Shown: positions 22,885 to 35,073 of the stretch, piece by piece | Layout: each line of letters begins with the position of its first letter | Position numbering within the stretch: the first letter of the stretch is position 1 | From: Ectobius pallidus | Lineage: Eukaryota > Arthropoda > Insecta > Blattodea > Ectobiidae | Assembly: GCA_964059195.1 (NCBI GenBank) | Contig: CAXKWD010000008.1 | Coordinates: forward strand, 44,197,502-44,261,501 | Direction: 5' to 3' | DNA: 64,000 nt | Notes under the pieces: generated by a model | What the model saw: the letters and a program-made list of their open reading frames with translations, nothing else | What the model was told of the DNA's origin: nothing | Database searches by the model: none | Made by a program: the position numbers and the translations under genes

Positions 22885-23244
22885 AATGTTATTCCCTGTA
22901 AAATAAAACATTTAACATAAAAGAAAGTTTGGAATTACAAATTTTTCTACTACTAATGTTGTATCAGAATAATACAGACAGCACTGAAACTTTCAATGCA
23001 TTGCCACCTGCTCCCTCCTTTTAACCAACAACCAGTTACTTGTCAATTTTTGTTGCATGCTTGGAGTGAAGAACATCGGTACTTATGAATCTTGTGAGTT
23101 AGCATGTGACTTATCATAGCTTATGAACCAGTAGCATAGAGGAAAACACATTATTAAATGAAAAAGTGCAAACTACGAGTACATATGAAGTAGGAAAAAA
23201 TCCAATAGTGAAAATAATGAAAATGGTAGTGTTGGGAAAATTAC
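22885..23244. other. Non-coding, no gene seen
   Basis: No ORF or element boundary recognised. Confidence 0.35.
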
Positions 23245-23740
23245 AAAAGAAAGACTGGATGAGATGAGACTCTTCTACCTTGAGAAATCAGCAGTAGCAG
23301 AACATGCTATAAACTCCGGCCCAGGACACAAAATCAAATTTTCCAATAATACGATTCTGGCCAAGACATTATGTTACTGGGACAGACTAATAAAAGAGGC
23401 GATTGAAATTAAGTTGGAACCAGACAACTTGAACAGAGACATGGGAATTAACATCAGCCCTATTTAGAATCAATGCCTCAGACGGGTGATGAACTTCAGG
23501 AAGAAGATAGCCCATAAAAGGAACAATGGAGGGGTTACCGACACCTGATTGGTCGGATCTGCACAACCGGCACATGTATATATTCTACAGCAGGATGACG
23601 ACTCGACACTTGAACGCCCTTGAAAATGGAGGAAGCATGGGCCTTCGAAACATCGGGGAAAATTGACTTCTACACCTGGCTGACTACCCGAGAAACCTTC
23701 ACTCACATCAATACCAATATTTCCAGACACATTGAATAAT
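23245..23740 (+). pseudogene. Penelope-like element, 3' fragment
   Basis: The frame from about 23245 reads MRLFYLEKSAVAEHAI, then YWDRLIKEAIEIKLEPDN and a stop. It aligns with the C-terminal part of the GIY-YIG endonuclease at 33088-33540 (RLFYPEISAVAQHAI, YWDRVIKEAIEIRSHPNN). The GIY-YIG catalytic core is missing. The following 270 bases include 'ggccttcgaaacatcgg', resembling Penelope 3' untranslated regions. Confidence 0.75.
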
Positions 23741-23744
23741 GATA

Positions 23745-25526
23745 GTAACTGGCTGTGAAAGCCTCAGATAAAACATTGAGTAACATTTTGTTAATATTAC
23801 CCTTAACCTGGATAATAGTTGCAAAAACTGTAATGATGATGATAGCATATAGCAAGCGAGAATGAGAAACCAGTTTCAATAAACTTAATTAAGAAATTTC
23901 CCTACTGAAAAAAAAAAAAAAAATATTAGCTGAAAATAGTTTTAAATGGATAGAACTACATATTTATTTATTTAGTTCCCATATCATGCACAATTCTTTC
24001 AACATCAAATAATGAAGATATATATAGTATATATAATATTATATCTGTTGTTACTGCAGAACCGCGTTCTGTCCTGGATGTGATGTTTTCCATGCATTCC
24101 TTCGCTGCAGCAAACTAGGGTAGTTCTTGCAGAAAAACCCAAAAAGTGACATTTGCAATAGTGAGAACCTGCAATATGAAGCATGATATTGTAGTATCAC
24201 GTCATGGAATTTTTTCACAATAGATTAGATTTGATTATAAATAGAAAAAGACAAAAGATTGGGATGGAGAATCGTACTATAATATGTTGCAAACCACTGG
24301 TTCTCATACAACATACACGAATTTTCAATGTCAGAAGCTATATTTCCAGCAGAGTCTCTATTGCTTGGTAATTAACTTTGAAGCTGAGGTTACTTTGAGC
24401 TTAGTTTTATACAATGAAACACATAACATTCTTTTCAAAGAAAGGGCTATAAATGATGTTTATAGGTTGAGAACAGTGATTTTAATTTTTTGAACATTTC
24501 TTGAAATGAATGGAAACCATGAAGAAATCTAATTACATGTAATATCACTCCTCATATAAATTTCTCTGGTTGTGGTTGCCATTGAAAAAAGAAATACACT
24601 CGACTTTTGCTCATCTCAGCTGATATCGTCTTGCCTTCATGAGATTTTGCCATAGAAATGCTGGCTTGTCGTGCTGATGTCACTTTGCTACATAAAGTGT
24701 TTCAGTTTCACTGCAGTAAACTAAAGTGTGAGAAAGAATGGCCCTGACAGTCTATGCAGCAAAAGCCATAAAGCCAGATCTGACTTTGCTTCACCACTAC
24801 TGGAGCGACTGTAAAGCGATGCTGCAGAAACTGTAAAGCTCTTTACGATTGCTTTAAAAAAATACAAAGATCACTGCCACTGCAATGACTGTCAGCAAGT
24901 AGAAGAAAGCATTGTTGCGAAATTTTCAATTTGATACATTTCAATGAGGCCTACTGCAATGTAAATATTAATAAAATGTAATGATTACAATTTTATTCCC
25001 AGAAGTAATTACGTTTTTAAAAAAGTAATGATTACAAGTAAGTGGGACCAAAAAGGGAATTGTACTATAATCTGATTAATTTTATCAATTACTTCCCATC
25101 AGTATAAAATGGCTAAACAGCAATTCACCACATACCAGTTGCCATTAAAGTTTTATATTGCAGTTATATAATAGGATTCAGTAAATTGAATGAATTAAAC
25201 ATAACTGTTTTATTTCTTGAAAACTGCAAAACCCTCATTTAGTGAAAACCTCTATTTAGAGAAAAATATCTTGTGTCACCAAAAAAATGTTTAATGCTCG
25301 GCTCTACTATAGTTGACTGAGGACAAAACTGAAGTAGGCTCCTCTAACACCAAACCTCTATTTGACCACTGCACTGGTGGCTGAAATAAGGATGTTGCTG
25401 GTTAGGGAAGAGAGATCAATACCCAATGTTGATGAATGAGACACTACCAAGTTTGTAGGATTTTAATGTACAGTAGAATGTCAATCCAAACCATCAATCA
25501 TCTAATCTACCTTTCTTTTATATATT
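23745..25526. other. Non-coding, no gene seen
   Basis: Holds an A-run (about 23908-23922) and an AT microsatellite-like patch at 24015-24045. No gene is supported. Confidence 0.35.
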
Positions 25527-25774
25527 TACTAGCATGTGCCCGCGGCTTCGCCCGCGATAATTATTTCAAAAATTAAAAATCAAGAGCATAATAGTTATAT
25601 CATTATATTTATTAACTCCTTAATCACGTGGACTACATACCACGATTAGATAGTATCGTCTGGTAAAAGCGTCCTGAGATTCGAGGTCCTTGGCCCAGAA
25701 AACCCCTGTACAGTGAGTTTTGTCCAAATCGAACAACGTTTGACCATATTTAGGCCTATGTTGATTATCCCACT

Positions 25775-25812
<38 letters not shown>

Positions 25813-26233
25813 GAAGAAGAAGAATCCTCTTCGGGATTAGGTTGAAAATTTCATATGTATGCGTGCCTTGACATTAAAAACAAATGAATCGACCAGCGTG
25901 AGCTACAACATTCAAGCGATCGCGAAAGTTTCATTTCCAAGGTTTGACAAAAATAGCCAAAGCCAGCTGTAATTGATTTGACATTGAAATATATTACGCT
26001 TCGGAAACGCAAAAAATGCACGTTTTCTGCCCGTTTTCCACTCATTTTTGGCATTTAGAATCAGAATTTTTCAAAATCCTTTCTTAGTAAGCATCTACAT
26101 TAGGAAACGAAGGCACTGTCAAAATTCCAAGTCTCTACCTGTTATAGTTTAGGCTGTACGTTGATTCCTGTCATTCAGTCAGTCAGTCATTCATTCAGTC
26201 AGTCAGGACAAAGCCTTTTATATATATAGAGAT
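25527..26233 (+). repeat. Interspersed repeat A, best-preserved copy
   Basis: Starts ACTAGCATGTGCCCGCGGCT and continues through all blocks shared with copies at 140 and 1697, ending TTTTATATATATAGAGATTA. It includes an (ATA)n/(AGA)n microsatellite (about 25777-25825) and an (ATTCAGTC)n-like patch (about 26168-26212). The 'gcccgcggcttcgcccgcg' head is, from memory, common in arthropod interspersed repeats. Non-coding. Confidence 0.65.
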
Positions 26234-26329
26234 TATTTACTTATTCTTACATTTTCTGGATATAACAATAAATTAAAGGATGATCATACAATGTTTATAT
26301 TGTTACAGATAAGCTACCATTGTATCATA

Positions 26330-27662
26330 CGAGGGTTGATCAGAAAAAAAGGTTACAAGCCGCAGCATTTGAAAACTATATATTATGGAGAACTTTTGTT
26401 TCCCAAGAGTGGAGACAGATGGCGCTACTTGTCAAACAGCTGGTGTGCAGGTAGATAGGGAAAGTTCCCAGACGGTTCAGGATGATTGAAATGGCAAGAC
26501 GCTTAGAAAATTGGTCTCGTTTGGAAGTACAAGCCGTTATTCGATATTTATGGACAAAGAATGTGTTCGCATCTGACATTCTCAGTCGAATCGTGGAAGT
26601 TTATGGTGAAGAAGCAATGAGCAAACAACATGTAGCGAAATGGCATCGCTCTTTTCAATCAGGCAGACAGGAAGTCGAAAACCACAATATGGCAGAGAGC
26701 GGCCGGCCAAATTCTTCAACGACAGAAATCAACACGGCGCGAGTTGAAGAATTGATTCAAAATGATCGACAGGTAACTCTGCGTGTAATCTTGTCAGAGC
26801 TGGGTCTGAGCTATGGAAGCGTGCAGCATATTGTTTCCGATTTGCTGTGATATTCCAAGGTGTGTGCCCGCTGGGTTCCACGTGCGTTATCCGATGAGAA
26901 CAAAGCCACACAAATGATGTGCAGTCTCACATTTCTTCAGCGTTACCATTCTAACGGCCCGCACTTCATCGATCACATCGTTACAGGGGACAAAACGTGG
27001 CTTCACCATTTCGTCCCCACAAGCAAAAAATCAAGTATGGAGTGGAAACACCCTGGATCACCAATGACAAAGAAATTTAAGGTTACACCCTCTGCTGGTA
27101 AAGTTATGGCGACCATATTGTGGGATTCATGTGGTGTTATCCTGATTGATTACCTGGAGCATGGCCAGACCATCAACGCAGATCATTATTGTGCCACTTT
27201 GACAAGGTTACGCGAAGCCATCTAATGCAAATGGCCGGGCATGTTGAGTGAAGGTGTCATCCTCCTGCATGACAATCCAGGCCCCATACTGCTCAAGCAA
27301 TGCAGGAATTGTTGTGATGGTTCGGGTGGGAAATCTGGAGTCACCCCCCCATACAGCCCAGATTTGGCACCCAGTGACTATTTCCTGTTTCCAAAGTTGA
27401 AGGAGCACTTATCTGGCAGTCGGTTCTCTTCAGACAAGGCTGTGAAAACATCCACCGAGACCTGGCTCATTGGACAGGGACCTGATTTCTACCAAGACGG
27501 GTTAAACAAGTTGCCTGTGCATTCTGATAAATGTCTAAATAGACTTGGTGATTATGTCGAAAAGTGATAAGCATGAATGCCTCTTAATTCCCTTTTGTAT
27601 TTTCTGTCTATTGTCAATAAATATTTCTTTATTCGACTTGTAACTTTTTTTATCACCCCTCT
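26330..27662 (+). mobile_element. Mariner element 1
   Basis: The 5' end CGAGGGTTGATCAGAAAAAA and the 3' end (reversed AGAGGGGTGATAAAAAAAGT) form inverted repeats of roughly 30 bases with mismatches. TA precedes the left end (26328-26329); the right-hand TA is not preserved. It encloses a transposase with two nonsense codons. The length, 1333 bases, is normal for mariner. Confidence 0.9.
26482..27567 (+). pseudogene. Mariner transposase, two nonsense codons
   Basis: A single frame of 361 codons carries in-frame TGA at 26848 and TAA at 27223, with no frameshift. The N-terminal helix-turn-helix includes MSKQHVAKWHRSF and VEELIQNDRQVTL. The inter-domain block is VCARWVPRALSD (usual WVPH/RxL). 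Catalytic residues are TGDKTW, HDNPGP and APSDYFLF, with 34 residues between the second and third Asp, the mariner D,D34D spacing. The C-terminus is NRLGDYVEK. All three Asp are present, although HDNARPH has become HDNPGP. Length matches the family (about 345-360), so apart from the two stops little is lost. Confidence 0.9.
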
Positions 27663-28863
27663 GCTGCTGATCACCCCAACCTTCGTAGATGGAACAATTC
27701 AGAGTCAACACAAGTTACAGCAATTACCTACTTAGTGCTATATCATATTAATTATTGCACCACATTCAACATGTCTTCGAGTTTGCAATAATATTTTGAA
27801 GGTTTCAACATGATACTGCAGGAAGGGATGAGTTGAAATGGATTAAAGCAAGCTATCTTTTTCTTTCACATTTATATAAATTTATTTACATTTACATGAA
27901 CTAAGAGGCAACATGATTCTACAGCAGGTTAATTTGTATTACCTTTAAATACAATTATATATACAATACATTTAAGAAATGCTCACAAATAAAACACTTC
28001 ATAAAGATATTAATAAATAGAAAAAAACAAGCTGAAAGCAATATTAGTAAGTAAACAATTATAAGTATTAAAAAAGATAGTAATAATACATGTGTTGTTG
28101 ATGCATAGTTAATGAGGGTGCTGTTGGTAGCAACTTGTTCTGATGGATGGGTTATAAATTCCTGTACCTATTATGAACCCTCAGCAAACTATCAATTTCG
28201 CATTTGGTTTGGGTTTCATATTTCAAAGTAAAGTAACTACGGTATCTGTTGTCTGAGGAAGTGACAAGTGTTTAGTGCTCTCGTTTTTTTCGTCCTCACT
28301 CGGCAAGTGAAACATTGGCATTTCCTTTTGTGGTCTCCCAGATTATATTATTGTTTATTGAGAGTAAACAGTAGTTTGCACTCTCAAATCCAAGCAGGTG
28401 ACAAACTCTGTTGCCAAGTCAGTCTAATTACAATAATAATGTACTACAAAATTTTGGTGTTTCTTTGATTCTCATTTCCAGCTGAGATATGACAACACTT
28501 CAACATGCAGCTATTAACGAGTGTGTCCTTTTTGCATTAAACAACAACACTTCATAGACAGCACCGCTTGGGACGATGTTAGCAAGATGACTATAGTTGG
28601 GTTCAGTTTAGGAAAAAAACAAAATTCAGAAATGGTGCAGGAAATGTTCCTTTAAGGCACATAACTTTATTGTTGTTCATTCAATTATTTTACTTTTCTT
28701 TAAGGTTTTACGTGCTATTCAATAATCTGAAAAAACTGAAAATCTGAAACCATCCTCAGTTCCAATTAGATTGTGTGCTGGCTTGCACAATTCTTTTCCT
28801 ATCTGTTTGCATGCTGCGCTATGCACTGGAGTGAGTAACATGTAAGTAAAAGGCAACCAGTGA
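27663..28863. other. Non-coding, no gene seen
   Basis: AT-rich sequence. The 66-codon frame near 28268 has no recognisable domain. Confidence 0.35.
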
Positions 28864-29004
28864 TAACATAATAATTATATAAGAGTTGAATTTTTTACCA
28901 AAAACTTCATTTTTGGTATAGTTTACCTGTAGGCCTACTAGTTACGGCACCTTCACAACCATTGTCAACAGCTATACTTCAACTCTTATATAATTATTAT
29001 GTTA
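28864..29004. mobile_element. 141-bp MITE with perfect 27-bp inverted ends
   Basis: TAACATAATAATTATATAAG... at 28864-28890 is the exact reverse complement of 28978-29004. If the outer TA is the target, the element is 28866-29002 with TA duplication, fitting Tc1-mariner-type insertion. The inside contains TAGGCCTA and 'accaaaaacttcatttttggt', itself a small hairpin. Confidence 0.75.
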
Positions 29005-29313
29005 TATAACTTCACTGTGTTAACTTCCAATACAATTTAATATTGAAACCAGTGATAAATTCTTGTTGTTCCATTGCAACGACATCTATCAGTAAGTGGG
29101 GGCATTGTTCTTCCTTGGATGCAAGCTCCATGAGCTACTGCACTCTGGCGACGGGTGGTGGAAACAAGTGTTCTTCTCATCATGAAGATGATCAGGCTGT
29201 CTGTCTCTTCCTATTTCTTGCAATGGCTGCCGTTCGGGTGAGTTGTTCTGTTTGGCTGGCTATCAAGCCATGCTTGTAACTTGAGCTACCAGGGAGCTTA
29301 AGTTTTCTAATAA

Positions 29314-30610
29314 CGAGGGAGAGTCAAATGAAAACCTTAAAAATGAAATTAAAAATAGAAAATTCGCGCCACTGATCTATAAGTTGGCAGGAGTGTTACC
29401 AATGCTTTCAAGAATGCCCTACAAGTGGCAGAATACTGGTGACAAGCAAAACGCTGCCACAATACCAGTTCAAAAATGGCTGCTCCACTTGTGACATGCA
29501 CCAAGGAAGAACAGTGTTCTGTCATACGTTTTCTGAGCAATGAAGGTGTGAAACCTATTGAAGTCCATGGGCAAATGAAGGTCCAGTATGGTGATGCATG
29601 TTTATCACTGCAGCAAGTGTATGAGTGGAGTAGGAAGTTCACAAATGGGGTGACTTCTGTGGGAGATGCTCCGCGCCCGGGTCAGGCACACCGTGTTGTG
29701 ACACCAGAGTCTATTGCATCAGTTGAAGCCATTGTGATGGAAAATCACCGTGTGTCAGTGGATGAAATAGCCGCAAATCCGAACATTAGTCATGACTCAG
29801 CACATCATATCATTCATGAAATGCTCAAGTTTCACAAAGTGTCCGCAAGATGGGTGCCACGGCAGCTCACTGCAGAACTGAAAGAGCGACGCATTGATGC
29901 CTGTGAAGAACTTTTGTGGCAATTTGAAGCAGAAGGTGATGGCTTCTTAACGAGAATCGTTACAGGAGATGAAACGTGGGTACACTACCACCAACCCGAA
30001 ACAAAGAGAACATGCAAGGAATGACGCCATTCCTCATCACCGAAACCCAAGAAGTTCCGGGCGCATCCATCTGCAGGGAAGGTTATGCTGACTCTCTTTT
30101 GGGATGAATGAGGCGTTATTTTGGAAAACTACACGCCAACACCATCACTAGTGCGTCATATTCCAATATGTTAAAAAAATGATCTTCGGCCTGCAATCAG
30201 ATCAAAGCGACGTGGGCTTCTGACCACTGATGTCTTTTGCAACATGACCATGCACGGCCTCATACTGCCCGTGCAACAGTTGCAACCATAAATAACCTTC
30301 ACTTTGAGACTCTTCCATATCCACCATAATCACCAGACCGTGCCCCGAATGATTATCACATGTTTGGACCACTCAAAGAGGGAAAAGATTTCGGTCCAAT
30401 GAAGAGGTACAACAGGCGGCACACGAGTGGCTGTGCACACGACCACGAGATTTTGTTTCCAGAGGAATCCGTGCACTTCCTACGTGCTGGAGGAAGTGTA
30501 TTGAACATCATGGAGACTATGTCGAAAAATGATATACTTGTGTTCCACGTTTGTTCAATAAATTAAATTAAAAAAATATATATTTAAGGTTTTCATTTGA
30601 CTCTCCCTCG
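29314..30610 (+). mobile_element. Mariner element 2
   Basis: Inverted repeats of 28 bases starting CGAGGGAGAGTCAAATGAAA are identical at both ends. TA follows the right end; the left flank is AA, one change from TA. Total length is 1297 bases. The inside holds a frameshifted transposase. Perfect ends with a damaged gene suggest mobilisation in trans or recent decay of the gene. Confidence 0.9.
29476..30566 (+). pseudogene. Mariner transposase, frameshifted
   Basis: The first 182 codons are open (29476-30024): MAAPLVTCTKEEQCSVIRFL, an HTH with LSLQQVYEWSRKF, the linker ARWVPRQL, and the first catalytic block TGDETWVHYHQPETKR. A TGA follows. In the same frame HSSSPKPKKFRAHPSAGKVM continues, then further stops and frameshifts. 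The regions expected to carry HDNARPH and PPYSPDLAPSDYH are recognisable only as decayed DNA (30240-30360); MFGPLKEGK at 30360 and the tail before 30566 are shifted remnants. The sequence is of the same broad group as the remnants at 16338-16942 (TKEEQ...EG start). Confidence 0.9.
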
Positions 30611-32820
30611 TATGTCTTAAAGTTTTACCAGTTTTATAATTTGAAATGGCAGTAATGTTTGTGGTGATGCAGCTTGCGTAAATTGCCTGATATGTTGAAA
30701 TACAAATGTGGCTTGGGGGACGCTTCCCCCAAGGCAGTGATGTAGAATGGCCTGACTCTTATTTTTCTTCCATATCTTTTGGCTAACCTAACTTGTGCTT
30801 ATTAAAGTTTAGTTTGGGAGGTTTTTTGTAGTTTTGTAGTACAGGCTTTTAGTTTATTTTAAAGTAATTGTATTTTTTTCCCTTTCCGCCTTTTTTCTTG
30901 GCATGGCGTCCTATAGAAGCTTGGCCTAGCTGTGTTAGTTCAGGTCTGCTCCCAAACATAATATCTGCTTTTCTTTCTTATCATTAATTTTATTTCTTAC
31001 TAGAGTTTCAATAATTTATTTAACGAATTATTTATTTATTCAGTTTGTTAGTTCAATAGTTGCTACCCATTACTACCACTCAAGGAGTGCCTAAGCCTTG
31101 GACCATTGGCGGCAGTTCAAACGTAGTTTAAGGCCTTGCTTCCACCACTAATCTTTTCTCCTTCAGGAATTATAAATTTTGTTTTAATCTATGAATTTAT
31201 AAAATTATATAAATTAATATTTGAAGACATTTTGTAATAATTGTCTCATGACCTTCAGGCCCCATTTTGTTTTCTAGCATCCATTCCAATTATTTTGAGT
31301 TCAAGTATATTTCAGTCATATCACAAATTTTGATGTGAATATAATTTTTTTTATTTGATGTAGAAAAGTTTGTTCCTAAGAGAAATTTCTTACTGATGGA
31401 ATTTGAATACAAATAATTTTATTTGTTGTAGATAAGTTTGTTCACAAAAGATATCTCTTACTAATGAATTGTAATTTGTAATGTAATGAAATTCGGTTGT
31501 AATGTAAATTGTGACATTGATTCGTCCGTATAAAACTAATGAATTTATATTCATTGCAATTATACATTTTATTTACAATTTTGGAAAGATAAAAAGAAAA
31601 ATATTAGGCTACATATTTTAAGATACATCCAGACAGAAACAAAACCCGATGTTGTGCTTCAATAGTGTCCTTCCCCGGGAAACCCTTTCAGCCTCTGGGT
31701 GGGTTTGTTCAAGTGTGTAGGTAGCTATCCTAAGGGGTGGGAACCCAAGTATCCTTCCACTTTTCCCTTGGGGGGGCTCAATTGGATAACGGATGTTCCA
31801 CTGTACAGTGCTGTAGTTGGAAATTTTTCTAGGAGGAACTCATAAATTTATTTGCATGTATTTACTTATTTATTTTTAATTTCATGAGACCAAACATTTA
31901 CCTTTTTTGATGAATCTCATATAAATTACATTACATTAACAACCAATGCAACCAACTTTGTCACGTACTCATGGAATCTACTGCAATCGCACAGAAAAGG
32001 CAAATGTCATGGCATGAACGGGAGATCATTACCCTGATAATGCTGCCAAAATATATGCAGATTTCAAACATACTTTTTTCCTCCCTGCAAATATGTCAAA
32101 GCGATGAACAGTAAGATTTTTACTTCCTGAGCACCGTTCTGGTCTGTTCCAGCCCAACTTCAGCACTGCCACTGTACTAAAAACTAAGGGCTTGTACTAC
32201 GACCTCCTTCTGGTTTGGTCTATTTAAATCTTGTGCCCAGTATCGACACAGTGTCCAGTCACTGCGGACTTGTCTAGGTAATACAGCCTGAAACATCTGC
32301 GATGTTCATCAAATTTTTCTTTTATTGTGTGGCCCGTTGACCCACCTCCTGGGATTAATTACGACTTACTACAATTACAAGATGGCTGCCCACTATAAGA
32401 TACATACCAAGTTTAAGCTGGAATTCCTTCAGCTTCTGTAGGACTTCAGTAGACTGGCAGCGAAGAGTCTCTTCTCTCCCCAAAAGCAGCCAGCAGGAAA
32501 CGCACCAGATCACCCCACCCAAAAGGGGACTTAAAATTAACGATCCCACCCCAGAGGAATATTAGGAACAGCCCACTGGGAGGTTCGGCCAATTAAAAAC
32601 ATGTGGATCTATATAGAATGAATCAGCATGCTTTGAATATAAAACGAAGAGTGGAAGAGTATAATTTAACACTTATTTATTAAAATTAAAAGGGTACATT
32701 AAACCTCTAATTTATTAAAATCAAAAGGGGGCTTTTAAGATTCTCTCGGTTTGTCAATTCATTAAGAAAATTAACACTTATTATCTATTGAGTTGTATGA
32801 ATTAAAACCTAATGTTAAAC
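30611..32820. other. Non-coding region with a 68-bp duplication
   Basis: A tandem pair at about 31340-31408 and 31409-31476 shares 'attttatttg.tgtaga.aagtttgttc' and 'tcttact.atg.aatt'. A patch at 32355-32640 has a 64-codon minus-strand frame and an AATAAA-like site, but no ends with target duplications, so I leave it unassigned. No gene is supported. Confidence 0.4.
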
Positions 32821-32910
32821 ATAAATCACACACGTAGGACTTGAGGCTTTCTCGGCGTTGATTACTAATGATGGTTTCACGGGCTATATCATTTATTTAC
32901 TACTCTACAG

Positions 32911-33540
32911 CAGAACAACTATAGCCGCCAAGAAATAAGCAGGGTCCTTCATCACATCACTGCCAATAAAACCAGCACCCAACCTGACTCCATCAGCACC
33001 CCAAGGAAAGCATTCATCCCACACTGCGGCAACCTGTCCAACAAGATAAGCAGAATCCTACAAAAGAAGAACTTAAAGACTATACAAATGCCTCCCACTA
33101 AAATTCAACAATTTCTACGGCCAGTGAAAGACCATCGAGGCCTACGAACTTCTGGAGTCTATAAGATCCCCTGCGAATGTGGCAGCGTCTACATTGGGCA
33201 AACTGGAAGGACGGCCCAGGGGAGATTGCAGGAACACCAACGCAACATGAGGTTATTCTATCCAGAAATATCCGCTGTGGCACAACACGCCATAGAAAAG
33301 GACCATAGAATCATGTTCGATAAAACCATAATCATGCACAGCTCTACAGCTTATTGGGACCGTGTCATAAAAGAAGCAATAGAAATAAGGTCACATCCCA
33401 ACAACTTCAACAGAGAAGGTGGACTCTTCCTCAGCAATGCCTGGGCTTCATCCCTGAAGCTGTATCGAGAATCAACACAAGAAACCTCCAACAGTAGTAA
33501 GACTTCAAACTCCCGGACCCCCATGTCTTCTTCTTTTTAA
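32911..33540 (+). pseudogene. Penelope RT tail plus GIY-YIG endonuclease
   Basis: An open frame runs from about 32911 (NNYSRQEISRVLHHI) to a stop at 33540. The region RKAFIPHCGNLSNKISRIL is the RT-endonuclease linker of Penelope-like elements. The endonuclease core begins SGVYKIPCECGSVYIGQTGR, giving the GVY...YIG signature and the Arg, followed by EHQRN, AVAQHAI, YWDRVIKEAIEI and FNREGGLFLSNAW. The Cys pair in 'CEC' is typical of Penelope endonucleases. No start codon or RT precedes it, so this is a 5'-truncated copy. The shadow frames on the other strand are not genes. Confidence 0.85.
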
Positions 33541-33675
33541 GCATTGGCCCTGACTTGGACCGATTATTTCTATTCACATTTTTACAACGGTTACCACTGC
33601 TCTGACTCACATTATTAATCTTTATTTTTCTCCCATTGGTTTTGATAAGGACCGATTGCTTCTTCAATGTTTTTA

Positions 33676-34172
33676 CAGTGAGTCTCAGGCAGATTGGTTC
33701 CGCCGAGCCGCGCGTTGGGTTTCGCCCAGATGACGCTCCTATCCCCGGTATGCGGCAAAGGAACTCCCCGGCAGTTGACTGACTTGTCCGTGCGTGACAA
33801 TGAAAATAAATGAAATAAGTTTGAAAATAACGAAATTGGCACCTACCTTATTACAGGAGATGTTGGAAGTGTCCTCCTCCTACATCCACACATTTTTGGC
33901 ATCGTGATAGAAAATTCCGATTAATACGCGTTAATTGTTCTTCCGTTATTATTGAGTTTATCTCTATCCTAATGTTTTCTTTTAGTTGTGACAACTACCG
34001 AATATCACTTTCACGTCTGTACAACACGAGAACAATGCTCAACTGCAGGCTATGCAGGAATTGTTTACTTATCTGCGGCGACATAGCTGGCCGCGACGCG
34101 GGTAGTGTTGAGTCATCACAAGAGAAACACGGCGCGCGCGACAAGCGGCACCAATCTGTCTGAGACTCACTG
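33676..34172 (-). mobile_element. Tc1/mariner-superfamily deletion derivative
   Basis: Inverted ends CAGTGAGTCTCAGGCAGATT / CAGTGAGTCTCAGACAGATT with TA on both sides (33674-33675, 34173-34174). On the minus strand about 35 codons (near 33954-33850) read SIITEEQLTRINRNFLSRCQ and end GGGHFQHLL, stop. This is the C-terminus typical of a group of IS630/Tc1-mariner transposases in insects. The rest of the transposase is deleted. It is nested in the Penelope-like copy and therefore younger. Confidence 0.8.
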
Positions 34173-34402
34173 TACTATAAAGAAAATTTCCGCATTCTGA
34201 TTGGCCGATACACGCCAACCCATTTCCTCCAATCACAGAATTTCTTTTTTCACTCCAAACATATATAAGCTCTCTCCATCCACTTTTTCTACACTCATTT
34301 CCCTGAGGAAGGCCGCAGAGATGTCAGCGACCGAAAGCTTGGATGCAATATATCCTTTTACTCGGCTTATAGCCCGTGAAACCATAATTATAAATCACAC
34401 AC

Positions 34403-34679
34403 TTAAAATAAGGGTATCCTGAAATATATTTTCACTACACACACACTGTGGATGGCATACCAATTTAGTTACTTTAACTTAACGACAAAACACTGAAATA
34501 CAATTTTCAAATCCCATCCTTGACCTGAAAAAGGGTGTTTTCCCGCGCATGACATGGCAAATATCTTGTGAAGGCAAGATATGAAATTACAAATTACTGA
34601 AAAACAGGAAAGCGACACCAAAACTAATTTAAATATATCTCCTATTAGTTAAAAATGAATATTAAACACAAGAGGCAGC
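34403..34679. other. Short non-coding spacer
   Basis: No feature is seen between the Penelope-like copy and the copia element. Confidence 0.35.
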
Positions 34680-34684
34680 TACAC

Positions 34685-34953
34685 TGTTGATGTAATAAGC
34701 ATATTTTTACTATTTAATAACTATGTTGTGTTTTTGTTCGCCCTGCGATGTGTGTCTGTTTGACTACTGTTCTGTTTTTAATTTGTGACACTAACGCCGC
34801 CACACGGTAAGACTTGTAACCTAGCGGTATCCATCTTGTTCTTTGTTCAGTCTTAAAAGGGTCTAGTAATGCCATGTGCTCTACGCAGTGATGCTTAATA
34901 AAACCAAAGGACGCTACTACAGAATACGCTTGTTTTATTCAAAATTACCAACA
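34685..34953 (+). repeat. copia 5' LTR
   Basis: Begins TGTTGATGTAATAAGC and ends ATTACCAACA. It contains AATAAA at 34897-34902. It differs from the 3' LTR at three visible sites (TTGATG/TTGACG, CCATCTTG/CCACCTTG, CTACGC/CTATGC), all C/T changes. Confidence 0.95.
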
Positions 34954-34970
34954 GGTTATGGACCCAGGTG
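34954..34970 (+). promoter_or_regulatory. Primer-binding site (initiator-Met tRNA half type)
   Basis: GGTTATGGACCCAGGTG follows the 5' LTR directly. It matches the Drosophila copia primer site (GGTTATGGGCCCAG) with about one change. That site is known to pair with an internal half of initiator-Met tRNA. Confidence 0.7.
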
Positions 34971-35073
34971 CGCGTTGAAATAAAGTGCGTAATTGGATGA
35001 AATAAAACAAAGTGTTTAGTACGATCTGTTTGACGAAAAATTCCGAAGAGCTGTGTTTAAGGTTAGGGCCACC

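Larger units (their letters stand above)
32834..34389 (+). mobile_element. Penelope-like element fragment with 13-bp target duplication
   Basis: The 13-base direct repeat ATAAATCACACAC flanks the unit (32821-32833 and 34390-34402). The ends carry TGGTTTCACGGGCTATA (left) and its inverse TATAGCCCGTGAAACCAT (right), an inverted terminal structure. Inside is the C-terminal part of a Penelope-like polyprotein with a GIY-YIG endonuclease. The 3' part is interrupted by a Tc1/mariner-like element at 33676-34172. The reverse transcriptase is truncated away. Confidence 0.8.

Noticed and set aside
32355..32640. Possible solo LTR or small gene on the minus strand
   Set aside because: There is a frame and an AATAAA-like site, but no TG...CA ends with target duplications and no domain.
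34300..34345. Hammerhead ribozyme in the Penelope-like 3' end
   Set aside because: 'ctgagga...ccgaaagc' is reminiscent of the core, but CTGATGA is not present and the stems do not pair convincingly by eye.
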